NCBI RefSeq assembly: GCF_000331735.1
Contig: NC_020126.1
Coordinates: 4,526,001 to 4,590,000 of the forward strand
DNA length: 64,000 bases
Reading direction: 5' to 3'
From: Myxococcus stipitatus DSM 14675
GTDB lineage: Bacteria; Myxococcota; Myxococcia; Myxococcales; Myxococcaceae
Below the pieces are notes generated by a model. That model ran no database searches. It was not told the DNA's origin and was given only the letters and a program-made list of their open reading frames with translations. Below, in pieces: positions 1 to 13,400 of this stretch (positions within the stretch are counted from its first letter, which is position 1; each line of letters begins with the position of its first letter). The position numbers were made by a program, and so were the translations under genes.

Positions 1-1450
1 GGCCTGGCCTTCGAAGCGCAGGGCCGTGGCGTGCGGCGTGCGCGCGGCCTGGGCCTCGAAGAGGGCGTGCGCGGTGGCGTCGCGCGGGAAGTCGCGCTCG
101 CTCTGGTTCCAGTCCACGAGGACCTGACGCTGCTCCCCGTCGGACATCAGCGACAGGGTGGAGACCGGCACCTCGGGGCGCGCCGCCGCTTGCGCGAGCA
201 GGGCTCCGAGGTGGACCAACATCCGGTCCGCGCTCTCCGCGGAGAAGAGGTCGGTGCGGTACTCGACGCTGCAGGCCAGGCCTTGCTCCGACTCGAGGAC
301 GGAGAAGGTCAGGTCCAGGCGCGCGGCGCCCGTGTTGGAGGGCTGCGCGCGGAACGTGAGGCCCGGCAGCTTCAGCTCGGACTCGGGCTGGTTCTGGAGC
401 ACCAGCGCCACCTGGAAGAGCGGCGCGTGCGCGAGGCTGCGCTCGGGGTTGAGCGCCTTGACCAGCTCCTCGAACGGCAGGTCCTGGTGCGCGTAGGCGC
501 CCAGCGTGTCCTTCCTCACACGCGAGAGCAGCTCGCGGAAGGACGGCATCCCCCCCAGCCTCGCGCGCAGGGCGAGCTGGTTGACGAAGAAGCCGATGAG
601 GCCCTCCGTCTCCGCGTGATGCCGGTTGGCGATACCGGTGCCGACGACGAAGTCCTCCTGACCCGAGTAGCGCGAGAGCACGGCCTGCAGGCCCGCCATG
701 AGGGCCATGAAGAGCGTGGTCCCCTCCTTGCGGCACAGCGCCTGGAGCGACTCGGCCAGCTCACGAGGCAGCACTCGCGAGACGATGGCACCCTGGACTC
801 CTCGCACCGCGGGGCGCGGGAAGTCCGTGGGCAGATCCAAGAGCGGCGGCGCACCGGAGATGTGCTCCTTCCACCAGGAGACCTGTGCCTCGAGCGCCTC
901 GCCCTGGAGCCAGCCGCGCTGCCAGGTGGCGTAGTCGGCGTACTGGATGGGCAGCTCGGGCAGCGGCGAGGGCTGTCCCTCGCGGAACGCGGCATAGAGC
1001 GCCGCCGTCTCACGCACGAGCACATCCATGGACCAGCCGTCCGTGACGATGTGGTGCATCGTCAGCAGCAACACGTGCTGCTGCTCACCCAGCCGTAGCA
1101 GCGTGACGCGCAGGAGGGGGCCGTTCGCGAGGTGGAACGGACGACGCGCCTCCTCGTCGGCGTGGCGCTGGACCTCGGACTCGCCCTGCGCGGACAGGTC
1201 CACCACGGGCACCGTCACGGGCGCGGGCGCATGGACGACCTGCTCGTTGCCCGCGCGGAACGTGGTGCGGAGCACCTCATGGCGCCTCACGACCTCCGTG
1301 AAGGCGCGCTCCAGGGCGCTCGTGTCCACCTCGCCCTCGAGCCGCAGCGCGATGGGCATGTTGTACGACGGGCTCCCCGGCTCCAACTGGTCCAGGAACC
1401 ACAGGCGCTGCTGCGCGAAGGACTGGACGAAGGACCACGGCGCCTGGCCC
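1..1450 (-). other. NRPS module 10: C and first residues of A
   Basis: C10 about 1440-130 with HHIVTDG, then the linker and first residues of an A domain (LRFEGQA) in frame at base 1. C10 and the A10 start resemble module 8 closely (1-80 against about 6357-6430; 450-560 against about 6810-6900), so module 10 may be a copy of module 8. Substrate not visible. Confidence 0.8.
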
Positions 1451-4400
1451 TCGCGGGGCAGGAGCGCGAGCGTGGGCCTGTTCAGCCCGGTGCCGGCGCT
1501 CAGCGCGACGTCGATGCGTCGGGCGAGGCCCTGGACCGTCGGCGCCTCGAACAGCTCGCGCAGGGGCAGCTCCACCTGGAAGGCGGAGCGCACGCGCGAG
1601 ACGAGCTGCGTGGCGAGGAGCGAGTGGCCCCCCATCTCGAAGAAGTTCGTGCTGACCGCGACTCGCGACACGCCCAGCACCTGCGCGAAGAGGCCCGCGA
1701 GCAGCGCCTCGGTGGGCGTGCGCGCCTCGAACGAGGACGCGTCCTCGACGAGCACGGCCTGCTCGGGCACCGGCAGGGCCTTGCGGTCCACCTTGCCGTT
1801 GGTCGTGAGGGGCAGGGCCTCCAGCACCTTCCATGCGGTGGGGACCATGGCGTCGGGCAGGCGCTTCGCGATGAAGGCTCGCAGCGTCGCGAGCTCCAGC
1901 GTCGCGGGGGCGACGACGTAACCCACCAGCCGCTTGTCTCCGGGCCGGTCCTCGCGGACGAGCACCACGGCCTCGCGCACCTCGGGATGCGCGAGCAGGG
2001 CGGACTCGATCTCCGCCAGCTCGATGCGCAAGCCGCGCACCTTCACCTGGGCATCCACGCGGCCCAGGAACTCCAGCACGCCGTCATGGCGCCAGCGGAC
2101 CTGGTCCCCCGTGCGGTACAGCCGGGCCCCAGGCACGGAGGAGAACGCATCCGGCACGAAGCGCTCGGCCGTCATCGCGGGCTGGCCCGTGTAGCCCCGG
2201 GCCACGCCTTCGCCGCCGATGAACAGCTCGCCGGTCACTCCCACGGGCACCAGATGTCCATGCTCATCCAGCACGTACACCTGGGTGTCGCCAATGGGGC
2301 GGCCGATGGGCGCGGTGGCTCCCTCGATGGTGCCCTCCACCGTCCACGACGTGGCGTCGACGGTGGTCTCGGTCGGGCCGTAGCAGTTGACCAGCCGCGT
2401 GGCCGGCCACTCGCCTCGGATGCGGTGCGCCAGGTTCGCCGGGAGGGCCTCACCACCGGAGACCAGCACGCGCAGGCCCAAGGGCCGCTCGGACCGCGCG
2501 GCCTCCACGAAGAGGCTGAGCTGTGAGGGCACGAACTGGAGCACCGTCACGCGCTGCTGCTCCACCGTCGCGTGCAGGGCCTCCATGTCCAGGTCCGCCG
2601 CCGAGGGCGGGAGCACCAACGTCGCTCCACTGACGAACGTGGCGACGAACTCCGGCACCACGGGGTCGAAGCCCGGTGCGGTCTTCTGGAGCACGCGGTC
2701 CTTGGGACCCAGCTCCAGGCTCGTGGTGAACCAGGCCGTGTGCCGCGACAGCGCGCGGTGCGGCACCACGACTCCCTTGGGCCGGCCCGTCGAGCCGGAC
2801 GTGAACAGCACGTAGGCCGCGTTCTCCGCGGCGAGCGTCGGCGCCCGGAACTGGCTGCTCGCCACCGGGTGCGCGGCCGCCACATCCTCGAGGGCGAGGA
2901 CACCCGCGGTCCCCGCCGGCAGCGAGGCCCGGAGCTCCCGCTGCGCGAGCACCACGGCGGGAGAGGTGTCGTCCAACATCATCGCCAGTCGCTCGGACGG
3001 CGAGGATGCATCGAGCGGAACCCAGACGCCTCCCGACGCGAGGATGCCAAGGACACCCGCGACCAGCTCGGGCGAGCGCCGCGCGAGCAGCGCCACGCGC
3101 ACCTCGGGGCCCACGCCGTGCTGACGCAGCACCTCCGCCAGGGCGAGGGCCCTGCGCTCCAGCTCCCGATACGTGAGCTGTCCGTCCGTCCATTCCAGCG
3201 CCACGGCGTCCGGAGACAGGGCCGCGCGCGACTGGAACCACGAGAACACGGAGGTCTCGCGCGAGTGTGCCGAGCGGGTGTCGTTCCACTCGACCACCAG
3301 ACGGTGGCGATCCTCGGGCGAGAGCAGCGGCAGCTCGGCGAGCGCGAGGTCCGGTGTGGACACCGCCGCCTCGAGCAGGCGCGTGAAGTGGCCCGTCATC
3401 GCCTGGATCGTCTCCAGGTCGAACAGGTCCGTGTTGTATTCGAACGAGCCCGCCAGTCCCTCGGGCGACTCCTGGAGGACGAGGGACAGCGAGTACTTCG
3501 CGATGCCCGGGTCCACGTCGGCGGGGGCCAAGGTGAGCTCCGACAACGTCAGCGAAGGCACGGGCGTGTTCTGCAGCGCGAACATCACCTGGAACAGCGG
3601 TGAGTGGCTCAGGCTGCGCGCGGGCTGGAGCTCCTCCACCAGGTGCTCGAACGGGACATCCTGGTGCGTGAGCGCGCCGAGCGACGCCTCGCGGGCCTGC
3701 TCGACGAGGGCGCGGAACGTCATCGCCCCGGACATGCGGCCCCGCAGGACCAGCGTGTTGATGAACACGCCGATGAGGCCCTCGGTCTCCGGGCGGGTGC
3801 GGCCCGCCACCGGCGTGCCCACGAGCAGGTCATCCTGGCCCGTGGAACGGTACAGGAGGGCCTGGAACGCGGCGAGGAGCACCATGAACGGCGTGGCGTT
3901 CATGCGCTGTCCGAGCGCCGTCACCGCGGCGGAGAGCTCCGCCGTCAGCTTCACGGGATGGCTCGAGCCCGCCTGGGTCTGCATCGCGGGCACCGGACGG
4001 TCCGTGGGCAGCGCCAGCACGTGGTTCGCGCCCTCCAGCTGCGTCTTCCAGTACGTGAGCTGTCGTTCCAGCTCGCCCGCTTCCAACCACTGACGCTGCC
4101 AGGCCGCGTGGTCGGCGTACTGCACACGCAGCTCCGGCAGGGACGCGGGGCGTCCCGCTCTCGCCGCCGCGTACAGCTCCGCGGCCTCGCGCACCAACAC
4201 GCCCGTGGACCAGCCATCCGAGATGATGTGATGCATCGTGAGCAGCAGCACATGCAGCCGCTCATCCAGGCGCAGCAACGTCACGCGCAGCAGCGGGCCC
4301 TGGGCCAGGTCGAACGGACGCCGGGCCTCCTCGAGTGAGCGCCTGTGGGCTTCGTCCTCGCGACGCTCGGGCGGCAGCGCGGAGAGGTCCACGCGCACGA

Positions 4401-7400
4401 GGTTCAGCTCGAGCGTCGGCGCGATGGCCTGCCGCGGGCTTCCATCCGCGTTGGCGGGGAAGGTCGTGCGCAGCGACTCATGCCGCCAGGCCAGGGCACG
4501 GAAGGCGTGCTCCAGCGCATCCGCGTCGACCGTGCCCGCCAACCGGATGGCCGCGGGGAGGTTGTAGAGCGGAGTTCCCGGCTCCAGCTGATCCAGGAAC
4601 CAGAGCCGCCGCTGCGCGAAGGACAGCGGGAGCTCTCCCGACCGGGACACCGGCACCAGCTCCGGCGCCTTCGCCTTCGGAGGGCCTGCCCGCCTGAGCG
4701 CGTCGATGCGCGCGGCGAGCTTCTCCACGTTGGGCGCCTCGAACAGCTCGCGCAGCGGCACGTCCACGCCGAACGTGGCCTGGAGGCGGGACGTGGACTG
4801 CGTGGCGAGGAGCGAGTGGCCGCCGAGCTCGAAGAAGTCATCGGTGACGCCGACGCGGTCGACGTGGAGGAGCTCGGCCCAGAGGGTGGCGAGCTGGAGC
4901 TCGGTCTCGGTGCGAGGCGCGATGTACTCGCGTGCGCTCGTGGAGAGCGAGGCATCCGGCGACGGGAGCGCGTTGCGGTCGAGCTTGCCGTTGGGCGTGA
5001 GCGGCAGCGCGTCCAGGCGGGCGATGGCGGACGGCACCATGTGCTCGGGGAGACGGCGCTTGAGGAACTCACGCAGCGGCGTGGGGTCGAAGTCCGTCTC
5101 GTCCGAGACGACGTAGGCGACCAGGCGCTTGTCGCCGGACGACTCGACGCGGACATTGGCGGCGGCCTCCTGCACGGAGGGGAAGGCGAGGAGCGCCGTC
5201 TCGACTTCGCCGAGCTCGATGCGGAAGCCGCGCAGCTTCACCTGCGAGTCGATGCGGCCCAGGAACTCGAGCGTCCCGTCGTGGAGCCAGCGGGCCTTGT
5301 CTCCGGAGAGATAGAGGCGCGAGCCCGGCGTCGTGGCGAACGGGTGCGGGACGAAGCGCTCCGCGGAGAGGTCCGCGCGATGCAGGTATCCCCGCGCGAG
5401 GCCGACGGAGGCGATGCAGAGCTGACCGGGGACACCGACCGGGACGGGACGGAGCGCCTCGTCGAGGACGTAGACCTGGACGTTGTCCCAGGGCTTGCCG
5501 ATGGACGGGGACTGCCCCGGGAGCAGCGGCTCGGAGATGGACGCGCAGACGGTGGCCTCGGTGGGGCCGTACGCGTTGAGGAAGTGCAGGCGCGCACCCC
5601 AGCGCTGGATGAGCTCGGGCGAGCAGGCCTCGCCCGCGGAGATGAGCGTGGTGAGCGAGGGGAAGTCCTCGGGGTCGAGCTGCGCGATGACCGAGGGCGT
5701 GAGGGTGACGGCGGAGATGGACTCGTCGCGGAGGAGGTCGCGCAGCGGCGCGCCCGGGAGGAGACGGTCGCGGGGCGCGAGGACCAGGGTGGAGCCCGCG
5801 AGGAGCGCGCCGAAGATCTCAGCGACCGAGGCGTCGAAGGCGAAGGACGCGTACTGGAGGACGCGCGAGGTGGGCGTGAAGCCGTGGGCGCGCCCGGCGG
5901 TGAGCGCGGTGTTGGCGAAGCCTCGGTGCTGGAGGAGCGTGCCCTTGGGCGTCCCCGTGGAGCCGGACGTGTAGATGACGTAGGCGAGGTTGTCGGCGCA
6001 GGCGCCGGACTCCGGCGCGGTCTCCGGTTGGGCGGCGATGATGCTCGCGTCGACATCCAGCAGCACGAGCTGCATGGCCCCCGCGGGGAGCTCGTCGGCG
6101 ATGGCCTCCGTGGTGACGAGGACGGGCGCCGCGCAGTCGCGGAGCATGAAGGAGAGCCGCTCGGCCGGGTACGAAGGATCGAGCGGGACCCAGGCGCCGC
6201 CCGCCTTGAGGATGCCGAGGATGGAGACGACGAGGTCCAGCGAGCGCTCCAGCGAGAGCGCGACGGGGACCTCGGGCCTGACGCCGAGCGAACGCAAGTG
6301 GTGCGCGAGGCGGTTGGCGCGTGCGTCGAGCTGCGCGAAGGAGAGCGACTGGCCCTCGAAGCGCAGGGCCGTGGCGTTCGGCGTGCGCGCGGCCTGGGCC
6401 TCGAAGAGGGCGTGGACCGTGGCCTCGCGCGGGAAGTCGCGCTCACTCTGGTTCCACTCGACGAGCAACCGGTGCTGCTCATCGCGCTGCATCAGCGGCA
6501 GCGTGGAGACGGGGGCCTCGGGACGTACGGCCGCGGCCTCGAGCACGCTGCCCAGGTGCCCGATGAGCTGCTCGATGGTCGCCGCCGAGAAGAGGTCGGT
6601 GCGGTACTCGGCCGAGCAGCTCAACCCCTCGGCCGTCTCCGTGACGGAGAGCGTGAGGTCGAGCCGCGCCGTGCCCGTGGCGGCTTCCAGCAGACGGAAC
6701 GTGAGGCCCGGGACCTTCAGCTCGTTGTCCGGCTGGTTCTGGAGGACCAGCTTGAGCTGGAACAGCGGCGCGAAGCCGAGTCCTCGGCCCGGGTTGATGT
6801 CCTTGACCAGCTCCTCGAACGGCAGGTCCTGGTGCGCATAGGCACCCAGCGTGTCGTGCTTCACGCGCGTGAGCAGCTCGCGGAAGGACGGGTTGCCTCC
6901 CAACCGCGCCCGCAGCGCGAGCTGGTTGATGAAGAAGCCGATGAGGCCCTCCGTCTCCGCGCGGTTGCGGTTGGCGATGTCCGTTCCCAGGACGAAGTCC
7001 TCCTGACCCGAGTACCGGGAGAGGACGACCTGGAAGCCCGCGAGCAACGCCATGAAGAGGGTGACCTCCTCCTGGCGGCACAGCGCGTGGAGTGAATCGA
7101 CGAGCGCTCGCGGCAGCATGCGGCCGGCGCGCGCGCCCTGGAAGCCCTGCGCCGACGGGCGCGGGAAGTCCGTGGGCACGTCCAACTGCGGCGCCGCTCC
7201 GGACAGGTACTCACGCCACCAGGCGAGCTGGCCCTCGAGGACCTCTCCCTGGAGCCACCCGCGCTGCCATGCGGCGTAGTCCGCGTACTGGAGGGGCAGC
7301 TCGGGCAGCGACGAGGGCAGCCCCGCGGCGAACGACTCGTAGAGCGCCGTCGACTCGCGCACGAGCAGCGCCATGGACCAGCCGTCCGTCACGATGTGGT

Positions 7401-10400
7401 GCATCGTCAGCAGCAGCACGTGATGCGTGGGCGTGACGCGCAGCAGGACGGTGCGCAGCATCGGCCCGTGGACGAAGTCGAACGGACGCTGGGCTTCGTC
7501 CCGGATGCGGCGCTGCAGCTCCGCGTCGAGCACCGCTCCCGAGAGGCCGGTCAGGTCCTCCACCGGCATCGGCACGGGCGCCGCGGGATGGATGTGCTGG
7601 ACCGGGCCCTCGTGGAAGCTCGTGCGCAGCACCTCATGGCGCCGCACCAGCTCCGTGAAGGCCTGCTGAAGCGCCGCTTCCTTCAGCGTGCCCTCGAGCT
7701 GGATTGCCAGCGGCATGTTGAAGGTGGCGCTGCCCGGCTGGAGCTTGTCGAGGAACCAGAGGCGCTGCTGCGCGAAGGAGAGCGGCAGCGGCTTCGTCCT
7801 GTCGGCCCGGACGAACGGCGGCGGCCCCAAGGCGAGCGACGTGTCGAGCTGGGCGATGCGCTCGGCGAGGCGGGCGACGGACGGCGCCTCGAAGAGGACG
7901 CGGAGCGGGAGCTCGAGGTCGAGGGCCGCGCGGATGCGGGAGACGAGCTGCGTAGCGAGGAGGGAGTGGCCGCCGAGCTCGAAGAAGCTGTCCGAGACGG
8001 AGAGCGTGTCGAGATGCAGGACGTCGCGGAAGAGGGCCGCGAGCGTCTCCTCCGTGGCGCTGCGAGGCGCGACGAACTCCGAGACCTCCTGCGTCGCGGG
8101 CCGCGGGAGGAGCCGACGCGCGAGCTTTCCGCTGGGCGTCAGCGGCAGGGCCTCCAGGGAGACGAAGGCGGACGGCACCATGTACTCGGGCAGCCGCTGG
8201 AGGAGGTGGGCCCGGACGTCGGCGAGGGAGGGCGCCTCGGCCGCGGACGCGGGGATGAAGTAGCCGACGAGGCGCTTGAGGCCGGGGACATCCTCTCGGA
8301 CGTCGGCCGCGGCGTCGCGGATGCCGGGGATGGAGCGCAGCGCGGCCTCGACTTCACCGAGCTCGACGCGGAAGCCGCGCAGCTTCACCTGGCCATCGAG
8401 ACGGCCGAGGAACTCCACGGTGCCATCGGCCTTCCAGCGCGCGGAGTCGCCGGTGCGGTAGAGGCGCGCGCCGGGGGTGGTGCTGAACGGATGCGGGACG
8501 AACTTCTCCGCCGTGAGCTCGGCCCTGCCCGGATACCCGAGCGCCAGGTGCGCGCCGCCGATGAAGAGCTCGCCGGGGACACCGACGGGCGTCGGCTGGC
8601 CGAGCGCATCGAGGACGAAGAGCTGGGTGTGCGGCAGCGGCGCGCCGATGGACGGCAGCCGGGGCCAGGAGGCGGGTGCCCCCTGGAGGCGGAGCGCGGA
8701 GACGACGTGCGTCTCGGAGGGACCGTACTGGTTCTCGAGGACGCAGCCGGGGAGCTTCTCGAAGAAGGCGACGAGCGCGGGCGTGACTTGGAGCTGCTCA
8801 CCCGCGGTGACGACCTCGCGCAGCGCGGTGGGCAGCGTCGCGCCATGGGCGGCGGCGTCGGAGATGGCCTGGAGCGCGACGAAGGGCAGGAAGAGACGCT
8901 CGACCCGCTGGCGCCGCATGAAGTCGAGCAGGGCCGGGATGTCCTGGCGCAGTCCACCCGTGGGGAGGACGAGGGTTCCGCCCGCCCACCACGTGGAGAA
9001 GAGCTCCTGGCAGGAGACGTCGAAGGACAGCGACGCGAACTGGAGCGTGGTGGCCTTCGCGTTCTGCGACTGGCGGAGCTGCCACGCGAGCAGGTGGCTC
9101 AGCGCGCGATGCGGCAGCGCGACGCCCTTGGGCCTGCCCGTCGAGCCGGACGTGTAGATGACGTACGCGGCGGACTCGGGCGAGACGGAGACGGTGGGGG
9201 CCTGCGTGGACTGGGACGCGAGGGCCTCCGCTTCCTCATCCAGGAAGAGGCACCGCGCCTGGGACGAGGGCACGGACGCGCGCAGCGACGTGTGGGAGAG
9301 GACGACCGGCGCGGCGGAGTCCTCGAGCATGAAGGTGAGGCGCTCGGCGGGGTAGTGGGGGTCGAGCGGGAGGTACGACGCCCCGGCCTTGAGCGAGGCC
9401 AGCACGGCGACGGCCATGTCGAGCGACTTGTCGAGGCAGATGCCGACGGACATGCCAGGCGCGACGCCGAGCGTCCGCAACCTGTTCGCGAGCTGGTTCG
9501 CACGCGCGTCGAGCTGCGCGTAGGTGAGGCTGCTCACGCCATCGGTGACGGCGATGGCATCGGGCGTGTGCCGCGCCTGCGCCTGCACGGGCACATGGAT
9601 GGGCGTCGCCGCATGCGACTCCCGCGCGGTGTTGTTCCAGTCGACGAGGAGGACCTGCCGCTCCCTCGCGCTCAGCAGCGGGAGCTGGGAGAGCGACTGG
9701 CTCGGGTCCTCGATGGCGGAGGAGAGCAGGAGCTGGAAGTGCTCCGCCATCCGCTGCGCGGAGGCCGTGTCGAAGAGGTCGGTGTTGAACTCGAGCTGAC
9801 CGTGGATGTCGTCGCCTGAATCCGCCAGCAGGAGCGAGAGGTCGAACTTGGCCGTGCGGCTGTCGACATCGAGCGGCCGGAGGACCGTCGACGCGTCGGC
9901 GGCCGCGCTCGTGCTCTGGGCGACGGACTGGAACGCGAGCAGGGCCTGGAAGAGCGGCGAGCGGCTGAGGTCCCGCTGCGGCTGGAGCTCCTCGACGAGC
10001 TTCTCGAACGGGACGTCCTGGTGCTCGTAGGCGGCGAGCGTGCTGCCACGCACCTGCGCGAGCAGCTCCCGGAAGGAGAGCTCCGGCGGGAGGTGGGTGC
10101 GCAGCGGGAGCGTGTTGACGAAGAAGCCGATGATGCCTTCGAGGTCGGCCTGCCGACGGTTGGCGATGGGCGAGCCGACGACGATGTCCTCCTGACCGGA
10201 GTACCGCGAGAGGAGGACGTTGAAGGAGGACAGGATCACCATGAAGGGCGTGACGCCTTCATGGAGGCAGAGCGCGCGAAGGGCTCGGGTGAGGTGGGCG
10301 CCGAGGTGGAGGGGGAGCGACGCGCCGTGAGCAGACTGGACGGGAGGACGCGGCCTGTCGGTGGGCAGGTCCAGCGAATGGGGCGCACCGGCGAGGTGCT

Positions 10401-13400
10401 GGCGCCACCAGTCGACCTGCTGGGCGAGGACGTCGTCGCGGAGCCACGAGCGCTGCCACGAGGCGAAGTCCGCGTACTGGAACGGAAGCGCCGCGAGCGG
10501 CGAGGGGAGGCCCCGGGAGAAGGCCTCGTAGAGGGCGCCGACCTCACGCCCGAAGATGCCCGAGGACCAGGCGTCCGAGACGATGTGGTGGAGGGTGAGG
10601 AGGAGGAAGTGACGCCGCGGCGAGACGCGGACGAGCGTCGCCCGGAAGAGCGGAGCGCGCGTCAGGTCGAACGGACGCTGCGCCTCGGCGGAGGCGAGAC
10701 GGAGGGCCTCCGGGTCACGTGAGGACTCCGGGAGGTGCGTCAGGTCGACGAGCGCGGGCGCCCAGTCGACCTGGTCGTGGATGACCTGGACGGGCGCACC
10801 ATCGCCGCGGGAGTGGAACGACGTGCGCAGGGACTCGTGGCGGCGGACGAGCTCGAGCAGCGCGCGGGAGAGCGCGTCGGAGTCGAGCGGCCCCTCGACG
10901 ATGAGCGCGGAGGGGATGTTGTAGAACGGGCTGTCGGGCTGGAGCTTGTCGAGGAACCAGAGGCGCTGCTGCGCGAAGGAGAGCGGCAGCTCTTCGGAGC
11001 GGGCGACGCGCGCCAAGGGCGGGAGCTGGAGGCCCGACTTCGTCAGACGCGCCGTGTCGATGCGCTCCGCGAGGCGCGCGATGGACGGGGCCTCGAAGAG
11101 GGCGCGGATGGGGAGCTCGACGCTGAAGGCCGAACGCACGCGCGACACGAGCTGGGTGGCGAGGAGCGAGTGTCCACCGAGCTCGAAGAAGCTGTCGTGG
11201 ATGCCGACGCGGTCGACCTCGAGGATGTCGGCGAAGAGCGCGACGAGGAGCGTCTCGGAAGGCGTGCGGGGCGTCGCGAACTCGCGAGAGGACGCACGGA
11301 AGTCGGGGGCCGGGAGCGCCTTCCTGTCGACCTTGCCGTTGGGAGACAGCGGCAGGGCCGGGAGCACCACGAAGGCGGACGGCACCATGAACTCGGGCAG
11401 GTGCGCCGAGAGCGCCGTGCGCAGGGCCTGGGTGTCGACGTCGGACGAGGCGACGAGGTAGCCGACGAGGCGCGGAGACGACCCATCCTCGCGCAGGACG
11501 ACGACGGAGTCGGAGACGCCGGGGTAGGCGAGGAGCGCCGCTTCGATTTCACCGAGCTCGATGCGGAAGCCACGCAGCTTCACCTGGAAGTCGGCGCGGC
11601 CGATGTACTCGATGGAGCCGTCGGGCAGCCAGCGCGCGACGTCACCGGTGCGGTAGAGGCGCGCGCCCGGCGTGGCCGAGAAGGCGTCCGGGATGAAGCG
11701 CTCGGCGGTGAGCGAGGGGCGGTTGAGGTAGCCGAGGCCCACCTGGATGCCGCCGATGAAGAGCTCACCGGGGACACCGACAGGCGTCGGGCGTCCCGCG
11801 TCGTCGAGGACGTGGAGCTGGGTGTTGGAGACGGGGCGGCCGATGGGGACGAAGTGGCGCGTGTCTCCGCGAGCGCAGTGCCAGTAGGAGACGTCGACGG
11901 CGGCCTCGGTGGGGCCGTAGAGGTTGTGGACCTCGGCGGAGACGGGCAGGCGCGAGTGCGCGCGGCGAACGAGCTCCGCGGGGAGCGCCTCGCCACTGCA
12001 GATGACCCTGCGGATGGACGTGAGGAACTCCAGGCCCGGCTCCTCGAGGAACACGCGGAGCATGGAGGGGACGAAGTGCAGCGTGGTGACGCGTGCCTCG
12101 GAGATGAGGCGGGCGAGGTACGCGGGGTCCTGATGCCCACCGGGCTTCGCGAGGACGATTCGCGCGCCCGTCATGAGCGGCCAGAAGAACTCCCAGACGG
12201 AGACGTCGAAGGAGAACGGCGTCTTCTGGAGGACGGTGTCCTCGGATGACAGGCCGTACTGCTGCTGCATCCAGAGGAGACGGTTGACGATGCCTCGGTG
12301 GCCGTTGATGGCGCCCTTGGGACGACCCGTCGAGCCGGACGTGAAGATGACGTAGGCGGGTGCGTCAGCGCCGGCGAGAAGCGGGAGGGCTTCGGAGGAG
12401 TGTGCCGCGACGGCATCCCACTGCGTGTCGAGGCAGACGATGTGAGCGGAGGCCGCGGGCAGCGCCGTGAGGAGGTGCTCGTGGGTGAGGAGGACGGGGG
12501 CCTGCGTGTCCTCGAGCATTCCAGCGAGGCGCTCGCGCGGGTACGCGGGGTCGAGCGGGACGTAGGCCGCGCCGGACTTGAGGACGGCGAGCAGTGAGAC
12601 GACGAGGTCGAGTGAGCGCTCGAGGGAGATGCCGACGAGAGAGCCCGGGCGAGCGCCGAGAGCGCGCAGATGGCGGGCGAGCTGGTTGGAGCGAGCGTCG
12701 AGCTGCGCGTAGGTGAGCGAGGTCTCTTCGAAACGAAGCGCTTCCGCGTCGGGCGTACGACGGGCCTGGGCCTCGATGAGGGAGTGCAGGCAGACATCGC
12801 GGGGGAAGGAGTCGTTGCGGCCCTGGAAGTCGGAGAGGAGCTGGCGCTTCTCCTCCTGGGCGAGCATGGGCAGCTCGTCCAGACGCGCGTCGGGATTCGC
12901 GGCGATGGCGGCGAGCAGGGTGCAGAGGTGCCCGCGCATCCGCTGGATGGTCTCGGCGTCGAAGAGGTCGGTGTTGAAGTCGAGCGTGGCGAAGAACTGC
13001 CCCTGGGACTCGCTCATGCCGAGGGCCAGGTCGAACTTGGCGGAGAGCAGCTCGGAGCCGAGGACGTCGAGGGAGAGGCCCGGGAGCTGGAGCGTGCCCT
13101 CGGGGTTGTTCTGGAAGACGAAGAAGACTTGGAAGAGAGGAGAGCGGCTCAGGTCGCGCTGAGGTTGGAGCTCGTCGACAAGCTTCTCGAAGGGGACGTC
13201 CTGGTGCTCGTAGGCGGCGAGCGTATTGAGGCGCACCTGTGCGAGCAGCTCACGGAATGAGCCGATGCCCTGGAGGCGAGAGCGGAATACGAGGGTGTTG
13301 ACGAAGAAGCCGATGAGGCCTTCGGTCTCTGAGCGGTTGCGGTTGGCGATGGGAGAGCCGACCGAGATGTCGTCCTGGCGGGAGTAGCGGGAGAGGAGGA

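Noticed and set aside
4345-7095. Long plus-strand open frame (916 codons) opposite the NRPS
   Set aside because: It lies antisense to intact NRPS domains and its sequence is low-complexity Arg/Glu/Gly/Leu, as expected from the complement of GC-rich codons.
7396-9819. Plus-strand open frame of 807 codons
   Set aside because: Same reason: antisense to modules 7 and 8, whose motifs are intact on the minus strand.
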